DNA of 64,000 bases from Artocarpus heterophyllus (GCA_025403435.1 CM046327.1:15306218-15370217); one strand, 5' to 3'; positions 45,837-58,913 are shown, numbered from the stretch's first letter. The notes: generated by a model not told the origin, from the sequence alone. Program-made: numbers and translations.

Positions 45837-48419
45837 TTATTGAATGTTTAGAAGTATTGATTCAAACAAATTGATTAAAATATTATAGTACATGAGATAT
45901 TTATATTGTAATACGTGAGAACTTTATAAAATGTGTTAATATTTTTGTTTTACCACTAAAGTTATTGGTCAAGAAAATAATAAATAATCCTTTTGTTAAG
46001 TGGTGGTCGCCTTAATCCATATACTATGATTGCTCTAGTTCTTTTTCTTTTTTTCTTTTTCTTTTTTTGTTTTCCTCTTATCCTGGGGAAATGGATTAAG
46101 GAGATAACCCTTTTAATCAATCTATCAATATATAAAAATTTCTTTAAAGTAGTGGTTTCAAATGCATGAAGCATGACGCATCGTTTGTTGGTTACAAAAG
46201 ATACTCTTTTTTGGTTTAAATGTGTAAGAAAAAGGGTCACCTAGCTAGGATCTATATTTCAAACATAAGTAGCTAGCTGCTAAGTTATAAGAAAAGCTAC
46301 ATCAATAATTGAACTGCCCATTATATGTTTTTATTGTCCGTTCAACTTTGTACAACTCCTCCTCCACTTTTGCCCCTATTTGTTTAATTTAATCCTATTG
46401 CATTGAATTTTAACAATGCTATATGCTAGACCGGATTGTGTCGTTTCCAATCAAAACCCAAGCTTAAATTGGAAACCTACTCAAAAACCTTAAAATAAAC
46501 AGAGAATTAAGCTGACTTCCGACCATCATTAGCTATTAAATATGGTAAGAAGCTACTTCATGTTGTCGTGACTCATAATTATGGCGTCTGCAGTTCGGTG
46601 TATAGATTGGAACTACATGTTAAACTATTTTGTTACAATATTTTTTCTTAAAAAAATTAAAATTTCATTCAATTTTCAGTTCAAACTTAAAAAATAATTT
46701 TTAAAAAATTGTAAAGAGTGTCTGACAAATCGGTTTGAATTAAAAAAATTTGTTCAAAAACTATAACATGTGAGAGTCTTACACCATAAAAGTATTTTGC
46801 GTTAGATTTTAGTATGTGAGACTTTTAGAGTGTTTAAAATATCAGTTTCAACCTATCAGTTATAATTGTAGATAGTATAAAGCTCATAATAACTACAATA
46901 AATATAAAACTCTTATATATTACAGTTTTCAAACTTAAAACTTATATCCTAATTAATTCTTCAAACAAAAGTTTTATACTGTTAGTAAAAAATAATTGGA
47001 TCAAATGGGTTTGGGAGACGGAGGGGTAGCCTGTTTGGCAAGCTTCCACCTAGCTCCAAAAATTAAAAGCTAAAAAATAATGGAATTCAGCAGCATTTAA
47101 TGCCCTAACCCTAGCTAAGTTGAATTCAGAAAAGATAATTCCAGGCACTGTGGGCTGTAGCCTAGGAAACAGTATTCACTCTCATGGTTATTATTATTAT
47201 TTTTTTTTACCTCACACGCAAACAAATGTTTTCCAACTCTAATTCAACTTCGGTTTTATTTAACAACATCGTTGCAGTTACATATTTATATCTGTTAGAT
47301 TATAAAATTTTTTCATGTTAGAATAAGGTAAAAATGAGTTACGATATAAAGCTTACACATATTAATTTAAATTTGTTTTATTTTTTTACTCTAATTAAGT
47401 TGTCAATCATACTTGTTATTTTAAAAAAAAAAAACCCTTTAGTTAAAAAAATACAATAAAAAACTCCCGTTTGTTGGGCTTACAAAGCTTGTGTTTCCTG
47501 ATCTCGCACCAAGGCCTCAATGATTAAGCATCCACTAGCATTAATTTAATTAAAAAATTGCACCATTAAAGTAATACCGATGGTTTTTTCGCCCCGAATA
47601 CATGTGCATGCCATGGCCATGCTCATATAATTTTTTCAAAACCGTCCTTTTCTTCTTTTTTTTTCTTATCCCTAACCCAAAGCAAAAAAAAAAAAATCAT
47701 ATGTTTTTGTAAAATCATCTGTTATTCTATTATTCATCTGACGCAAGAGGACTTTGCAAATTGAGACTTTTGAAAATATGAAAAAGCAAAACACTATTGA
47801 ACGTACAAACGCACAAAGGTTGAAAAGGAAAGCAGCCCCACCAATATCTACAAAACGAAGAAGGAAAGAAAATAAAGAAAGAAAACAAAAAAAAAAAAAA
47901 AAGAGGAAGGAATCCAACGGCGGAGGGACATCCATCCGCGGAAACACGGAGCCGCTCGCGCCCAAGACTTTGGAATCTCACCCCTCAACCCAACACATAA
48001 GTGACCATACATCATATAACCAAACCACATTGGGCACATAAAAAACAGTTATTTGCACTGTTTTGGTTACTATCATTTTTGAAGTGGGACACTTTCATCT
48101 AAACTAAGATGAATATATAGTCAGAAGGCTACAATCACCCAAGATAGAAGAATTCAAACCCTGCAAGAGAAAAATTAAGTTCCGAGACTAAAGGAAAAAA
48201 ATCCGCTTGACACGTTCAAAAGAGCTTGACTAAAGCTCAGCTCGATTCTAAGCGAGGCTACAAACAACAGACATGACTAAGTTCTAACCCAACCATTAAC
48301 AACTATTCATCTTCAAGAAACAGAAGAGACATACTAAGTGGAGGAGGGGAATCTGTTGCAATATGGAGCCAAATCAACCTAGCAAAGGAGAAAGAAAAAA
48401 AAAAAAAAGTGCTGCGTGG

Positions 48420-48508
48420 GGGTGGCAGAGACATAGCACCGCCGCGGCCCTGGCCGCGGCGCCCAAAACAAGCGCCGCGGCGCTCATCCGATAATGAACC
48501 AGCGCCGC
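48420..48508. other. Short GC-rich palindromic patch at an LTR junction
   Basis: 'gccgcggccctggccgcggc' followed by 'gcgccgcggcgct' are self-complementary blocks in otherwise AT-rich DNA. They end directly at the TG of the next LTR; its five preceding bases are GCCGC. The patch may be the terminus of another repeat. No function can be assigned. Confidence 0.4.
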
Positions 48509-50259
48509 TGTAACACCCGTATTTTTAACGGGCATAATTTTGTAAAATTTAATGAATAAAATGTGACTATTTAAAATTACTAAGTTGTTTATGATCATTT
48601 AAAAAAAATACCATATTAGTATTTTCTTACCAAGTCTTCCTAAGAAACATTCAAAACTTACCAACACTTACTTCTACCAATCTTGTCTCCCTAAATTATT
48701 GCTCAATTATATAGACTTCTTCTCATTTTGCTAAAGGTATCCGAAGGGGACATTGAATTATTTTCCGTCAATTCATAGAAGACATGGAGATATTTCTCAA
48801 CCACCTAATTAATTATTTCCTTATCTTCTTCTATAATTCACTCCAATTATCCCCTCAATTATGTTGGCATTATTTGCTAAAAGTCTTCATGGGAGACAAG
48901 ATGATATTTTCCTTTAAGACTCTTTTGTTTCTTCTTACAACTTTTCCTCGTAAACATCCCATTCCTCTAAAGCATTTTGATATCTTTTTATTTAACTATC
49001 ACCACCTTCTTCTCTAGTTCTCATTCTCTCCCTTCTCACTTCAAATTTCTAACTAAAGACATAGAGCACAAAGCTCTCTTTGTGGCCAAGACAATTATAA
49101 TTCCCAACCATGATCGAGGCGGTTTTAAAGTTAATTCAAGCTTGATTGATAACCCAAACTTTGGTGCTCTTCAAAGAAGTTTTGAGGTAGGTTTTCTTTA
49201 ATCTAAACTTAGTTTTTAGTATGCATTTTCTCCATGTTTAATGCATAAAAATACTTTAATTGCACTAGTAGACGGGTTTACACATAACTCACTTATGAAT
49301 GTGATTATACGTTGTGCTTTAGTTTTAATTGTCCTTATGCATGCCTTAGGGTCAAGGATGTGTGGAGCTAACGTTAATTGATTCCAGGATTAAAAGATTG
49401 TTGATAAGCTTGAAAGGTAGGGATTCTATTACTCATTTTTGTGAGGTTTTTATAGAATTAAAATTGATTGTTTTGCCGCAATATATATATATCTATGTTG
49501 AACTGATATTATATGAGTATCACATATGAAACTATGACATGGACTCGTCTTGTATTGTACGGCGAGGAACATAATGAATTGACACATGTTATAAATTGAG
49601 AAGCATGGTTAGGAAAACTGACTCTATTAATAATGATTTAATATAGAGAAATGGTGAGACATGAAGAGGGCGGCGGTTACGTCCTTGGGCATGAATACCC
49701 AAAAAGGTAAAATAGGGGGAAGGTGATGACACTTCCTTGGGTTGAAAGTCCCAGAACACACTGTACAGGAATTGATTTGGTGAGGACTCGGGGCTTGATG
49801 TCCCCTCACCGGAACACCCTTGGAATGTTTATAGGGTGATCAAGTGCGCCCATTTGGGTTTCGATGAGTTAAGTGATACTCAATTTAACATGGATACCTA
49901 GGAACAATGATGATTGATAATATTTGTATAAATGTGTAATTATGACACTTGGTAATGATTAACTACGGTATCCATAAGATGTGATCATAATAAACCTCAT
50001 AATCTGGAATATGATGTAACCTACTAACCATGCAGTCTTTAATGTGGTAATGGATAAACCATAAGGTGAGTCATGATTTCCCTACTGGGCATGTCGATGC
50101 TCATCCCTATCATATCTTCATATCTCAGGTGGAACTCAGTGCAACATATTTGAAGAGGAATAAGCGAAAACAATCTTGCTGTTTTCGTGTTAGAAGACCC
50201 TATCTTGCTGTTTTCGTGTTAGAAGACCCTGTTTAATTACAACTTATCTACAACATGTA
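48509..50259 (+). repeat. Interrupted LTR of the Tekay-like chromovirus family (plus orientation)
   Basis: Begins TGTAACACCCGT and follows the LTR at 50260-52225 (in reverse) almost base for base, until it stops abruptly at 'caacatgta' where that element begins. The remaining 240 or so bases of the LTR are absent here and should lie beyond 64000. The part from about 49270 onward is also closely similar to the LTRs of the LOG-carrying elements. It contains a 29-bp tandem duplication (50173-50230). Confidence 0.85.
50173..50230 (+). repeat. 29-bp tandem duplication
   Basis: Two adjacent copies of a 29-base unit starting 'atcttgctgttttcgtgtta'. The opposite arm (50504-52225) has only one, so this arose after the LTRs diverged. 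Confidence 0.85.
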
Positions 50260-52225
50260 TGTAACACCCCTATGTGGGGGTTAACAGTTTTAAATAAATA
50301 AAAATAATTTTAAATTTTATATTATTTAAATCAATTAAACAATGCCCATGGGTCTTTAAACAACAAGAAAAATAAAAATAAACGTTTTAAATACAAACCA
50401 CAGTTTTTAGTGTAGCACCAAATATATATAATTACAGTCATCATCACCATAGTACAATTCCCAAATAACTTAACACAGCCATAAAAAAAAATAATACAAC
50501 TCTTACATGTTGTAGATAAGTTGTAATTAAACAGGGTCTTCTAACACGAAAACAGCAGGATTGTTTTCGTTTATTCCTCTTCAAATATGTTGCACTGAGT
50601 TCCACCTGAGATATGAAGATATGATAGGGATGAGCATCGACATGCCCAGTAGGGAAATCATGACTCACCTTATGGTTTATCCATTACCACATTAAAAACT
50701 GCATGGTTAGTAGGTTACATCATATTCCAGATTATGAGGTTTATTATGATCACATCTTATGGATACCGTAGTTAATCATTACCAAGTGTCATAATTACAC
50801 ATTTATACAAATATTACCAATCATCATTGTTCCTAGGTATCCATGTTAAATTGAGTATCACTCAACTCATCGAAACCCAAATGGGCGCACTTGATCACCC
50901 TATAAACATTCCAAGGGTGTTCCGGTGAGGGGACATCAAGCCCCGAGTCCTCACCAAATCAATTCCTGTACAGTGTGTTTTGGGACTTTCAACCCAAGGA
51001 AGCGTCATCACCTTCCCCCTATTTTACCTTTTTGGGTATTCATGCCCAAGGACGTAACCGCCGCCCTCTTCATGTCTCACCATTTCTCTATATTAAATCA
51101 TTATTAATAGAGTCAGTTTTCCTAACCATGCTTCTCAATTTATAACATGTGTCAATTCATTATGTTCCTCGCCGTACAATACAAGACGAGTCCATGTCAT
51201 AGTTTCATATGTGATACTCATATAATATCAGTTCAACATAGATATATATATATTGCGGCAAAACAATCAATTTTAATTCTATAAAAACCTCACAAAAATG
51301 AGTAATAGAATCCCTACCTTTCAAGCTTATCAACAATCTTTTAATCCTGGAATCAATTAACGTTAGCTCCACACATCCTTGACCCTAAGGCATGCATAAG
51401 GACAATCAAAACTAAAGCACAACGTATAATCACATTCATAAGTGAGTTATGTGTAAACCCGTCTACTAGTGCCATTAAAGTATTTTTATGCATTAAACAT
51501 GGAGAAAATGCATACTAAAAACTAAGTTTAGATTAAAGAAAACCTACCTCAAAACTTCTTTGAAAAGCACCAAAGTTTGGGTTATCAATCAAGCTTGAAT
51601 TAACTTTAAAACCGCCTCGATCATCGTTGGGAATTATAATTATCTTGGCCACAAAGAGAGCTTTGTGCTCTATGTCTTTAGTTAGAAATTTGAAGTGAGA
51701 AGGGAGAGAATGAGAACTAGAGAAGAAGGTGGTGATAGTTAAATAAAAAGATATCAAAATGCTTAAGAGGAATGAGATGTTTACGGGGAAAAGTTGTAAG
51801 AAGAAACAAAAGAGTCTTAAAGGAAAATATCATCTTGTCTCCCATGAAGACTTTTAGCAAATAATGCCAACATAATTGAGGGGATAATTGGAGTGAATTA
51901 TAGAAGAAGATAAGGAAATAATTAATTAGGTAGTTGAGAAATATCTCCATGTCTTCTATGAATTGACGGAAAATAATTCAATGTCCCCTTCGGATACCTT
52001 TAGCAAAATGAGAAGAAGTCTATATAATTGAGCAATAATTTAGGGAGACAAGATTGGTAGAAGTAAGTGTTGGTAAGTTTTGAATGTTTCTTAGGAAGAC
52101 TTGGTAAGAAAATACTAAAATGGTATTTTTTTTAAATGATCATAAACAACTTAGTAATTTTAAATAGTCACATTTTATTCATTAAATTTTACAAAATTAT
52201 GCCCGTTAAAAATACGGGTGTTACA
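50260..52225 (-). repeat. 3' LTR of the chromovirus
   Basis: 1,966 bp. On the minus strand it begins TGTAACACCCGT and ends with CCCCCACATAGGGG and GTTACA. It has the same terminal hairpins as the LOG-element LTRs and the same sequence in roughly the 3' half (on plus, about 50640-51470), but a different 5' half. Confidence 0.9.
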
Positions 52226-52240
52226 GCTCTCCCCTCCTAT
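52226..52240 (-). other. Polypurine tract of the chromovirus
   Basis: On the minus strand, ATAGGAGGGGAGAGC abuts the LTR, preceded by 'gcgaggacgaaatt'. Compare AAGGGGGGTAGAGC after 'cgaggacgaaattt' in the LOG elements. Confidence 0.85.
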
Positions 52241-52280
52241 AAAAATTTCGTCCTCGCAATTTCGTACACTGATTACAATG

Positions 52281-54931
52281 TTAAAACAAATGTGGGTACT
52301 TTTCTCTCATTTCAGATTCAAGTTCCCATGTGGCTTCCTCCACATCATGGTGTTGCCACATCACTTTCACCAGAGGAATTCCACGACGACGTAATAATTT
52401 TATTTCATGATCCAGTATTTGAACTGGAATTTCTTCATAATTCGTATCTCCTTGAATTGGCACATCTGTCCACATGATCACATGTGAAGGGTCGGGTTCA
52501 TACTTTCTCAACATCGATACATGAAACACATTATGTACATGAGACAATTGTGGTGGTAGGTCTAAACGGTATGCCAACGTTCCAATGCGTTCCACAATCT
52601 CAAACGGTCCTGTATACCTTGGTGTTAACTTTCCTTTAACACCAAATCGAGATACACCTCGTTTTGGTTTCACTTTTAAGAACACAAAGTCTCCGATCAT
52701 GAACTCTAAAGGTCGCCTCCTCTTATCTGCATAACTCTTTTGTCGACTTTGAGCTGTCTGAAGACGTTCGCGAATAATCTGGATCTTGTCCGTTGTTTCT
52801 CTGATAAACTGAGGCCCAAGTTCAAGACGCTCTTCCTTTTCAGCCCAACACAATGGAGATCTACAAGGTCTACCATATAAGGCCTCATATGGAGCCATTC
52901 TAATACTTGCTTGGTAACTGTTGTTATATGCGAATTCAACATATGGCAGCTGTGCAGCCCAATTTGTTCCAAAGTCCAGCACACAAGCCCGAAGCATATC
53001 CTCGAGAATCTGAATGACACGTTCAGATTGTCCATCTGTTTGAGGATGAAAAGCTGTACTAAAATTCAATTGAGTTCCCAAGGCCCTCTGCAATCCTCTC
53101 CAAAATTTCGACGTGAAACGTGTATCTCTATCGGAAACTATTGACATTGGCACTCCATGCAATGTCACTACCTTTTCCACGTACAATTGACATAATTTTG
53201 AGACACTATAATTAGTTCTGATTGGGATGAAGTGGGCTGTCTTAGTTAAACGATCTACAATTACCCAAACGGCGTCATGCCCTATTTGAGTCTTAGGAAA
53301 TCCAGTAACAAAGTCCATTGTCACATGATCCCACTTTCATTCTGGAATAGGTAAGCTCCTCAACTCGCCTCCAGGCTTTTGATGTTCCGCTTTAACCTGT
53401 TGGCACGTCATGCACTTAGAGACAAAGGTTGCTACATCTCGTTTCATTCCTCGCCACCAGTATTGTCGTTTTAGATCCATATACATTTTTGTGCTTCCAG
53501 GATGAATAGCAAACTTTGAACGGTGAGCCTCATCTAGCACCGCATGCCTGAGATATGGATCCTCTGGAACAACTAATCTTCCTTTGTAAAGTAAAAATCC
53601 TTCTAGCTCAATCTGCCATCCATCCAGTTGTTCTCCATTTTGTATTTGTTTCCAAACCCTACGTAATCCTTCATCGTGCCATTGTCCTTGTTTTACTTTC
53701 TGAATTAACGTAGGAGTTGCTATCACATTGAATAAGAAAGCTCTCTCGTTATCTTCATAATATTGCAAGTTGAAGTCGGCGATAGTGACTCGTCTCCAAT
53801 CTTCCAATGCTAAACTGGCTATACGTCCGTTGTTCTTACGACTTAGAGCATCTGCCACGGCATTTGCTTTTCCAGGATGATATTGGATACTAAAGTCATA
53901 GTCCACCATGTACTCAGTCCATCTTCGTTGCCTTAGATTGAGATCCTTTTGAGTAAACAAATATTTCAGACTTTGATGATCTGAATATAGCTCGAACTTT
54001 GCGCCATATAGATAACATCTCCAAATTTTGAGTGCAAAAACCACAGCAGCTAACTCAAGATCATGTGTGGGGTAGTTCCTCTCATGGGGTTTCAACTGGC
54101 GTGAGGCGTAGGCAACTACTCGTCCATGCTGCATTAACACACAACCCAAACCGTTTCCTGAGGCATCAGTGTATACTGTGTAAGGCTCCTCGTTGTTAGG
54201 TATGATCAGCACAGGTGCACTAGTGAGTCTTCGTTTCAGTTCCTCAAATGCTTCTTCACATTTATCATCCCACACGAACTTGACATTCTTCCTTGTGAGT
54301 TTTGCTAATGGAGAAGCAATCTTTGAAAAATTCTCTACGAAGCGTCGATAGTATCCAGCTAGTCCGAGGAAACTTCGAATCTCTGACACGTTCTTTGGTC
54401 GTTCCCAATTTAGAACTGCTTCAATTTTGGAGGGGTCCACTGAGATGCCTTCTTTAGAGACAACGTGTCCAAGGAACTTGACCTTCGTCATCCAGAAATC
54501 ACATTTTTCTCTTTTTGCATAAAGACCATGTTCTCTCAACGTTTGTAGAGCGATCCTCAAATGCTCAGCATGTTCTTCTTCGTTTTTAGAATAGATCAAG
54601 ATATCATCTATGAAAACAATGATAAATTGATCTAAGTACGGTCGAAAGACACGGTTCATCAAGTCCATGAAAGCCGCTGGTGCATTAGTCAACCCGAAAG
54701 GCATGACAAGAAACTCAAAATGACCGTAGCGAGTCCGAAAAGCTGTCTTTGGAATGTCCTCTTCTCTTATCTTCAGTTGGTGATATCCGGATCGTAAGTC
54801 AATCTTTGAGAAATAGCAAGATCCTCCTAACTGATCGAACAACTCATCAATTCGGGGTAGAGGGTACTTGTTCTTGATAGTCAATCGATTAAGCTGGCGA
54901 TAATCGACACAGAGCCTCAACGATCCGTCAT
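52281..54931 (-). pseudogene. Chromovirus pol, downstream part: RT, RNase H, integrase, chromodomain
   Basis: Domains in order: RT palm with the FIDDILIYS catalytic motif; RNase H beginning [10 protein letters not shown] and ending near DALSR; integrase HHCC zinc finger (H-x-H about 53500, C-x2-C about 53410); integrase core with Asp in MDFV and SDRDTRF and a Glu in the SERVIQILED segment; and a C-terminal chromodomain-like tail (YEEIPVQILDHE... to EKYPHLF) typical of Tekay/Del chromoviruses. A TGA at 53337-53339 (plus TCA) replaces the Trp usual after LPIPE, and the frame continues directly behind it. The upstream part of the frame is at 63133-64000. The frame is open across the insertion point except for the inserted element. 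Confidence 0.9.
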
Positions 54932-56899
54932 TGTGACACCCGTTATTCTCCTAACGGGTATTGAGGTAATTAAATTAATTTTTAATGTATAAAAAAAAAT
55001 TGCTTCATTTAAATTTATTTTATAATATTTATTTTTATCTATTTTTAAATTTTCTAAAATTCTCGTATATTTATTTAGTATGATTACTAAAAAGCCTTAG
55101 AACTTCTAATAAATCTCAAAAATGTCATATTGGCATTATGTGTGTTAAAGTCTTTAGATGAGACATAAGGATATCTTTTCCAACTACTCTTGACCCTCAT
55201 TTTCTTTATTTCCTCCGTGACATGCTGAAGCATGTCTCCTCTATAATTGTTTCTATCACTTCTCTTCAAAGACTTCATCTTTTCTTCCTTTCTCTTCCAC
55301 GGTTCCCACACTCTTCTTCTTATTTCTTTGCTGAAGCAAAATACTTAGAGAACTTCTTCAAGGCAGCCATAAAAATCAGCCACCATCACCTCCATTTGAG
55401 CAAGAATTTCAGTCATACCGAACTAAAGGAACCTGTTTTGAAGCCATTTCAAGCTTCCAACTAACCATAATCCGAGGTTAGAATCTTATGAACAAATTTA
55501 GTCTTTCATTTATAAATTTTCTTTTATACTAAAGGATTATTCAAATTTGCGTTCTTAAACCTAAGTATATGTTTGTTGCTATTTTGGAGCATATGTATGA
55601 AGTCTAAGTGTATATGCCCTAGACAGAAAATTTATATTGTTAAACTTTGTAATACCTCTATGGGCAGTGGTTATTTCTTGAAATTCTAAGATTAAATTAA
55701 AATGAATTTTATGAATGTAGTTGTATGTTGTGCTTTAGTTTTAATTGTCCTTATGCACGCCTTAGGATCAAGGGAGTATGGAGCTAACGTTAATTGATTC
55801 CAGGATTAAGAGACTGTTGATAAGCTTAAAAGGTAGGGATTCTATTACTCATCTTTTGTGAGGTTTTTATAGAATTAAAATTGATTGTTTTGCCGCAATA
55901 TATATATATATCTATGTTGAAGTGATATTATATGTGTATCACATATGAAACTATGACATGGACTCGTCTTGTATTGTACGGCGAGGAACATAATGAATTG
56001 ACACATGTTATAAATTGAGAAGCATGGTTAGGAAAATTAACTCTATTAATAATGATTTAATATAGAGAAATTGTGAGACATGAAAAGGGCGACGGTTACG
56101 TCCTTGGGCATGAATACCCTAAAAGGTAAAGTAGGGGGAAGGCGATGACGCTTCCTTGGGTTGAAAGTCCCAGAACACACTGTACAGGAATCGATTTGGT
56201 GAGGACTCGGGGCTTGATGTCCCCTCACCGGAACACCCTTGGAATGTTTATAGGGTGATCAAGTGCGCCCATTTGGGTTTCGATGAGTTGAGTGATACTC
56301 AATTTAACATGGATACCTAGGAACAATGATGATTGGTAATATTTGTATAAATGTGTAATTATGACACTTGGTAATGATTAACTACGGTATCCATAAGATG
56401 TGATCATAATAAACCTCATAATCTGAAATATGATGTGACTTACTAACCATGCAGATTTTAATATGGTAATGATAGAGGTGAGTAATGGCTTTCTCTACTG
56501 AGCATAGTGTTGCTCATTCCCTTATGTTTATATCTTTTCAGGACTCACTAAGTGTGAGGTGGCTACGAGAAATATAGTTGAGGAAGCGATGTAACTATAT
56601 TACATTGGGACTGCTCAATTGTAAAGAATGTTCTTCATGATAATGTAAGCATCAATTGTTACTTTCTGTGACTGTAATTATAATGTGTTGAGGGTTAAAA
56701 TGATGATGACAACAGTTTATATTATTAAATTTAAGGTGCTACATTAAAACTGTGGTTTATTTGTCGTTTATATTTTTATTTTTGAGTTGAGAGTTTTCAT
56801 TTAAGTCCCGGGCAAATTTTATTTTTAAGGTTTTACTTTTATTATTTATTTTTATTTTATCTCATTAAAAACTGTTAACCCCCATATAGGGGCGTTACA
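54932..56899 (+). repeat. 5' LTR of copy 3 (short form)
   Basis: 1,968 bp. Distinguishable from copies 1 and 2 by small shared changes, for example 'attctcctaacggg' near the start and 'catgctgaagcatg'. Confidence 0.95.
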
Positions 56900-56906
56900 G
56901 AATTTT

Positions 56907-56918
56907 TGGTATCAGAGC
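56907..56918 (+). other. Primer binding site, copy 3
   Basis: TGGTATCAGAGC, matching initiator tRNA-Met, 7 bp inside the left LTR. Confidence 0.92.
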
Positions 56919-58391
56919 CTAGGTTCGGTTAACCTAGGGAGTGTAGCACCACTTTAAAAACATATATTTTTGAGATGGTTTTGAAGCTGAATTTTCATTG
57001 TCATCATCAAAATGAACCTTCACATTGATTTATACAGTCTAGAAGGATGTAACATGGAAAGGCCATAGAATGAAAATATTAATAGTTATATGAGTACAAT
57101 AATTATATAGAAGGAAAGTATTAATAGTTATGAGGGAATGATAATTATATGGAATGAGTTTATAAGTAGAATGCTTATGAGAGATTCGTATAATATTTGG
57201 ATCTATAAGCATATTTAATTCGTATAAACGATGAGAAATTCGTATAGATACGAGGATTTAAGAGCCTTTTGTCTCGTGAAAAACAATAAGAAATATAAGG
57301 CTTGATTTATTGATTTTAAAGTTTGACATAGATATGCCAATTTTTTTTTCGTAATTGATTCAAACCTAAGTAATGATTATGTGTGGATTCGATGGAGCAC
57401 ATAAGTGTCAATAACTTTTCTTGAAAGTTCTCTTTATTTGAGGAATATGATATAAGTTGGGAATCATGGTATTAAATCTTGAGAGAGATAAATGTTAGAC
57501 TTTTGGTCTGTTGAGGCTGTGTAAAGTCTAGAATGCATGAATCTCAAAATTGGAATATTTTGTTACGTACATTGTATTTAAGTGTATCAGTGAATCTTTT
57601 GGTTACCTAAGGTTTTGTTATATGAGGAAATTATATATTGTATGAGTAGAATTGTGGGGATTGTAGATGTTCTTAAGTAGTAACATCTAGTGTCTTTGTT
57701 CATTGATATGATCTACGTTGAAAGACGTAAATCGTATTGATTTCAAGGTTAGTCACATTCTAAACCCTTGGTAGTAATGATGATGAATCCATTGATAGAT
57801 GTTGAGTATTATCAATAACATATGGGTGTATGTATTGTTCAATAAGGTTTTGATTAAAACAAAATTATTTGAGTTGCTGGAAGATTGTGTTGTTATGAAA
57901 TGATTTTAAATATCATTCAGGAAGATCCTTGTTGTCGTTAAATTAGATTTGTTGTTTATAGTTAACTTTATCTATAGTGGGCTTTGAATTGGGTTTAAGA
58001 TTCATACGAATTGGTTTTCAATTTTATGTTTGTTATTTAACTCGTTCCAAATGTGTTAAGGCCTGAAACAACTTGACCATTTTCAACTAAGAACATTTGG
58101 GCCTAGTTTAAATCTTAAATCAGTTTGATTCACACTGTCTCTCCCACGTGGTTTCTATACGTGTCATATACAGTGGTTTAATTATTGTTTACAAATACGT
58201 TTACTGTACATAGGAGCTTATTTCTCCGAGTTCACTTTTTCTCTCTTAATTTGTTATTTTCTCTTTAAATCGCAAATCCTCTTCTTTTTCATTAAAAATT
58301 CTTCTTTTCCTCTAAAAGAAGAAGGAATTCTAGGATTCTGCAATTTACTATCTTAATTTTTCCTTTCTATTTACTCTTCTTTCATCTCATC

Positions 58392-58913
58392 ATGGACCCA
58401 AAGTACCAACACCTGAGAAAGTATTTCCCATCACTCTCCCAAAAGATTCTCAGAAAGAAATACAAGGCTAGAATTACTCGGTTGTGGATTCTTATGCGTT
58501 TTGGTATCCCTTGTGATGTGAGAATGTTAATAGAGGGGAAAATCCGTCCGAGTGACTTTAGTCAAGATGTCGGTTTACCAGGAACAGGTACCAGTCGTAG
58601 TGCAATGAAAAGAAGAGCTCGTGCCATCGTGGTCACTTGTAACAAATGTGGAAGACAAAATTGTAACGGTAAATGTACTTCACCTGGTTATATGTCTACG
58701 AATAGAGAGGATAAAATAAGGTTTTGTAGGAATGGACTTTCAAAGGAGAACTTGGATAGCATCCATCCTCCTCTCCACGGTCACCCTAGTGGATATGTTC
58801 AAGGAGCTATTTTTAAACTCTGGCCTAAATTTTATACAGAAAGACAACGCCTCAGGAATATGGTATTTTTAGATCCTGTTTGCCAAGCCATAAGAAAACT
58901 GGATGGGGAATAA
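58392..58913 (+). CDS. Element ORF1, carlavirus NABP-like basic Cys-cluster protein (copy 3, intact)
   Basis: 173 residues, intact, with Asn114 as in copy 1 and Trp144 as in copy 2. It probably represents the family's ancestral form. Features are as for copy 2: a basic N-terminus (KKYKAR at 22-27), the hydrophobic segment, GTGTS before the basic KRRARA run, and four closely spaced Cys (83, 86, 91, 95). Many base differences between copies are silent or lie outside the ORF, which hints at constraint on the protein, though the number of differences is small. Confidence 0.78.
   Translation: MDPKYQHLRKYFPSLSQKILRKKYKARITRLWILMRFGIPCDVRMLIEGKIRPSDFSQDVGLPGTGTSRSAMKRRARAIVVTCNKCGRQNCNGKCTSPGYMSTNREDKIRFCRNGLSKENLDSIHPPLHGHPSGYVQGAIFKLWPKFYTERQRLRNMVFLDPVCQAIRKLDGE

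Larger units (their letters stand above)
39758..48508. other. Intergenic, repeat-rich, no supported gene
   Basis: About 8.7 kb. It contains several M1-family elements (listed separately where clear), homopolymer runs (43629-43648, 43716-43729, 45058-45071), and a somewhat GC-richer stretch at about 40960-41420 of unknown origin. The short frames at 47754-48041 and elsewhere are low-complexity Lys/Phe-rich translations of A/T runs. No tRNA, rRNA or protein family was recognised. Confidence 0.5.

Noticed and set aside
47754..48041. 95-residue Lys-rich frame
   Set aside because: Low-complexity translation of A-runs, with opposing Phe-rich frames on the other strand. Not gene-like.
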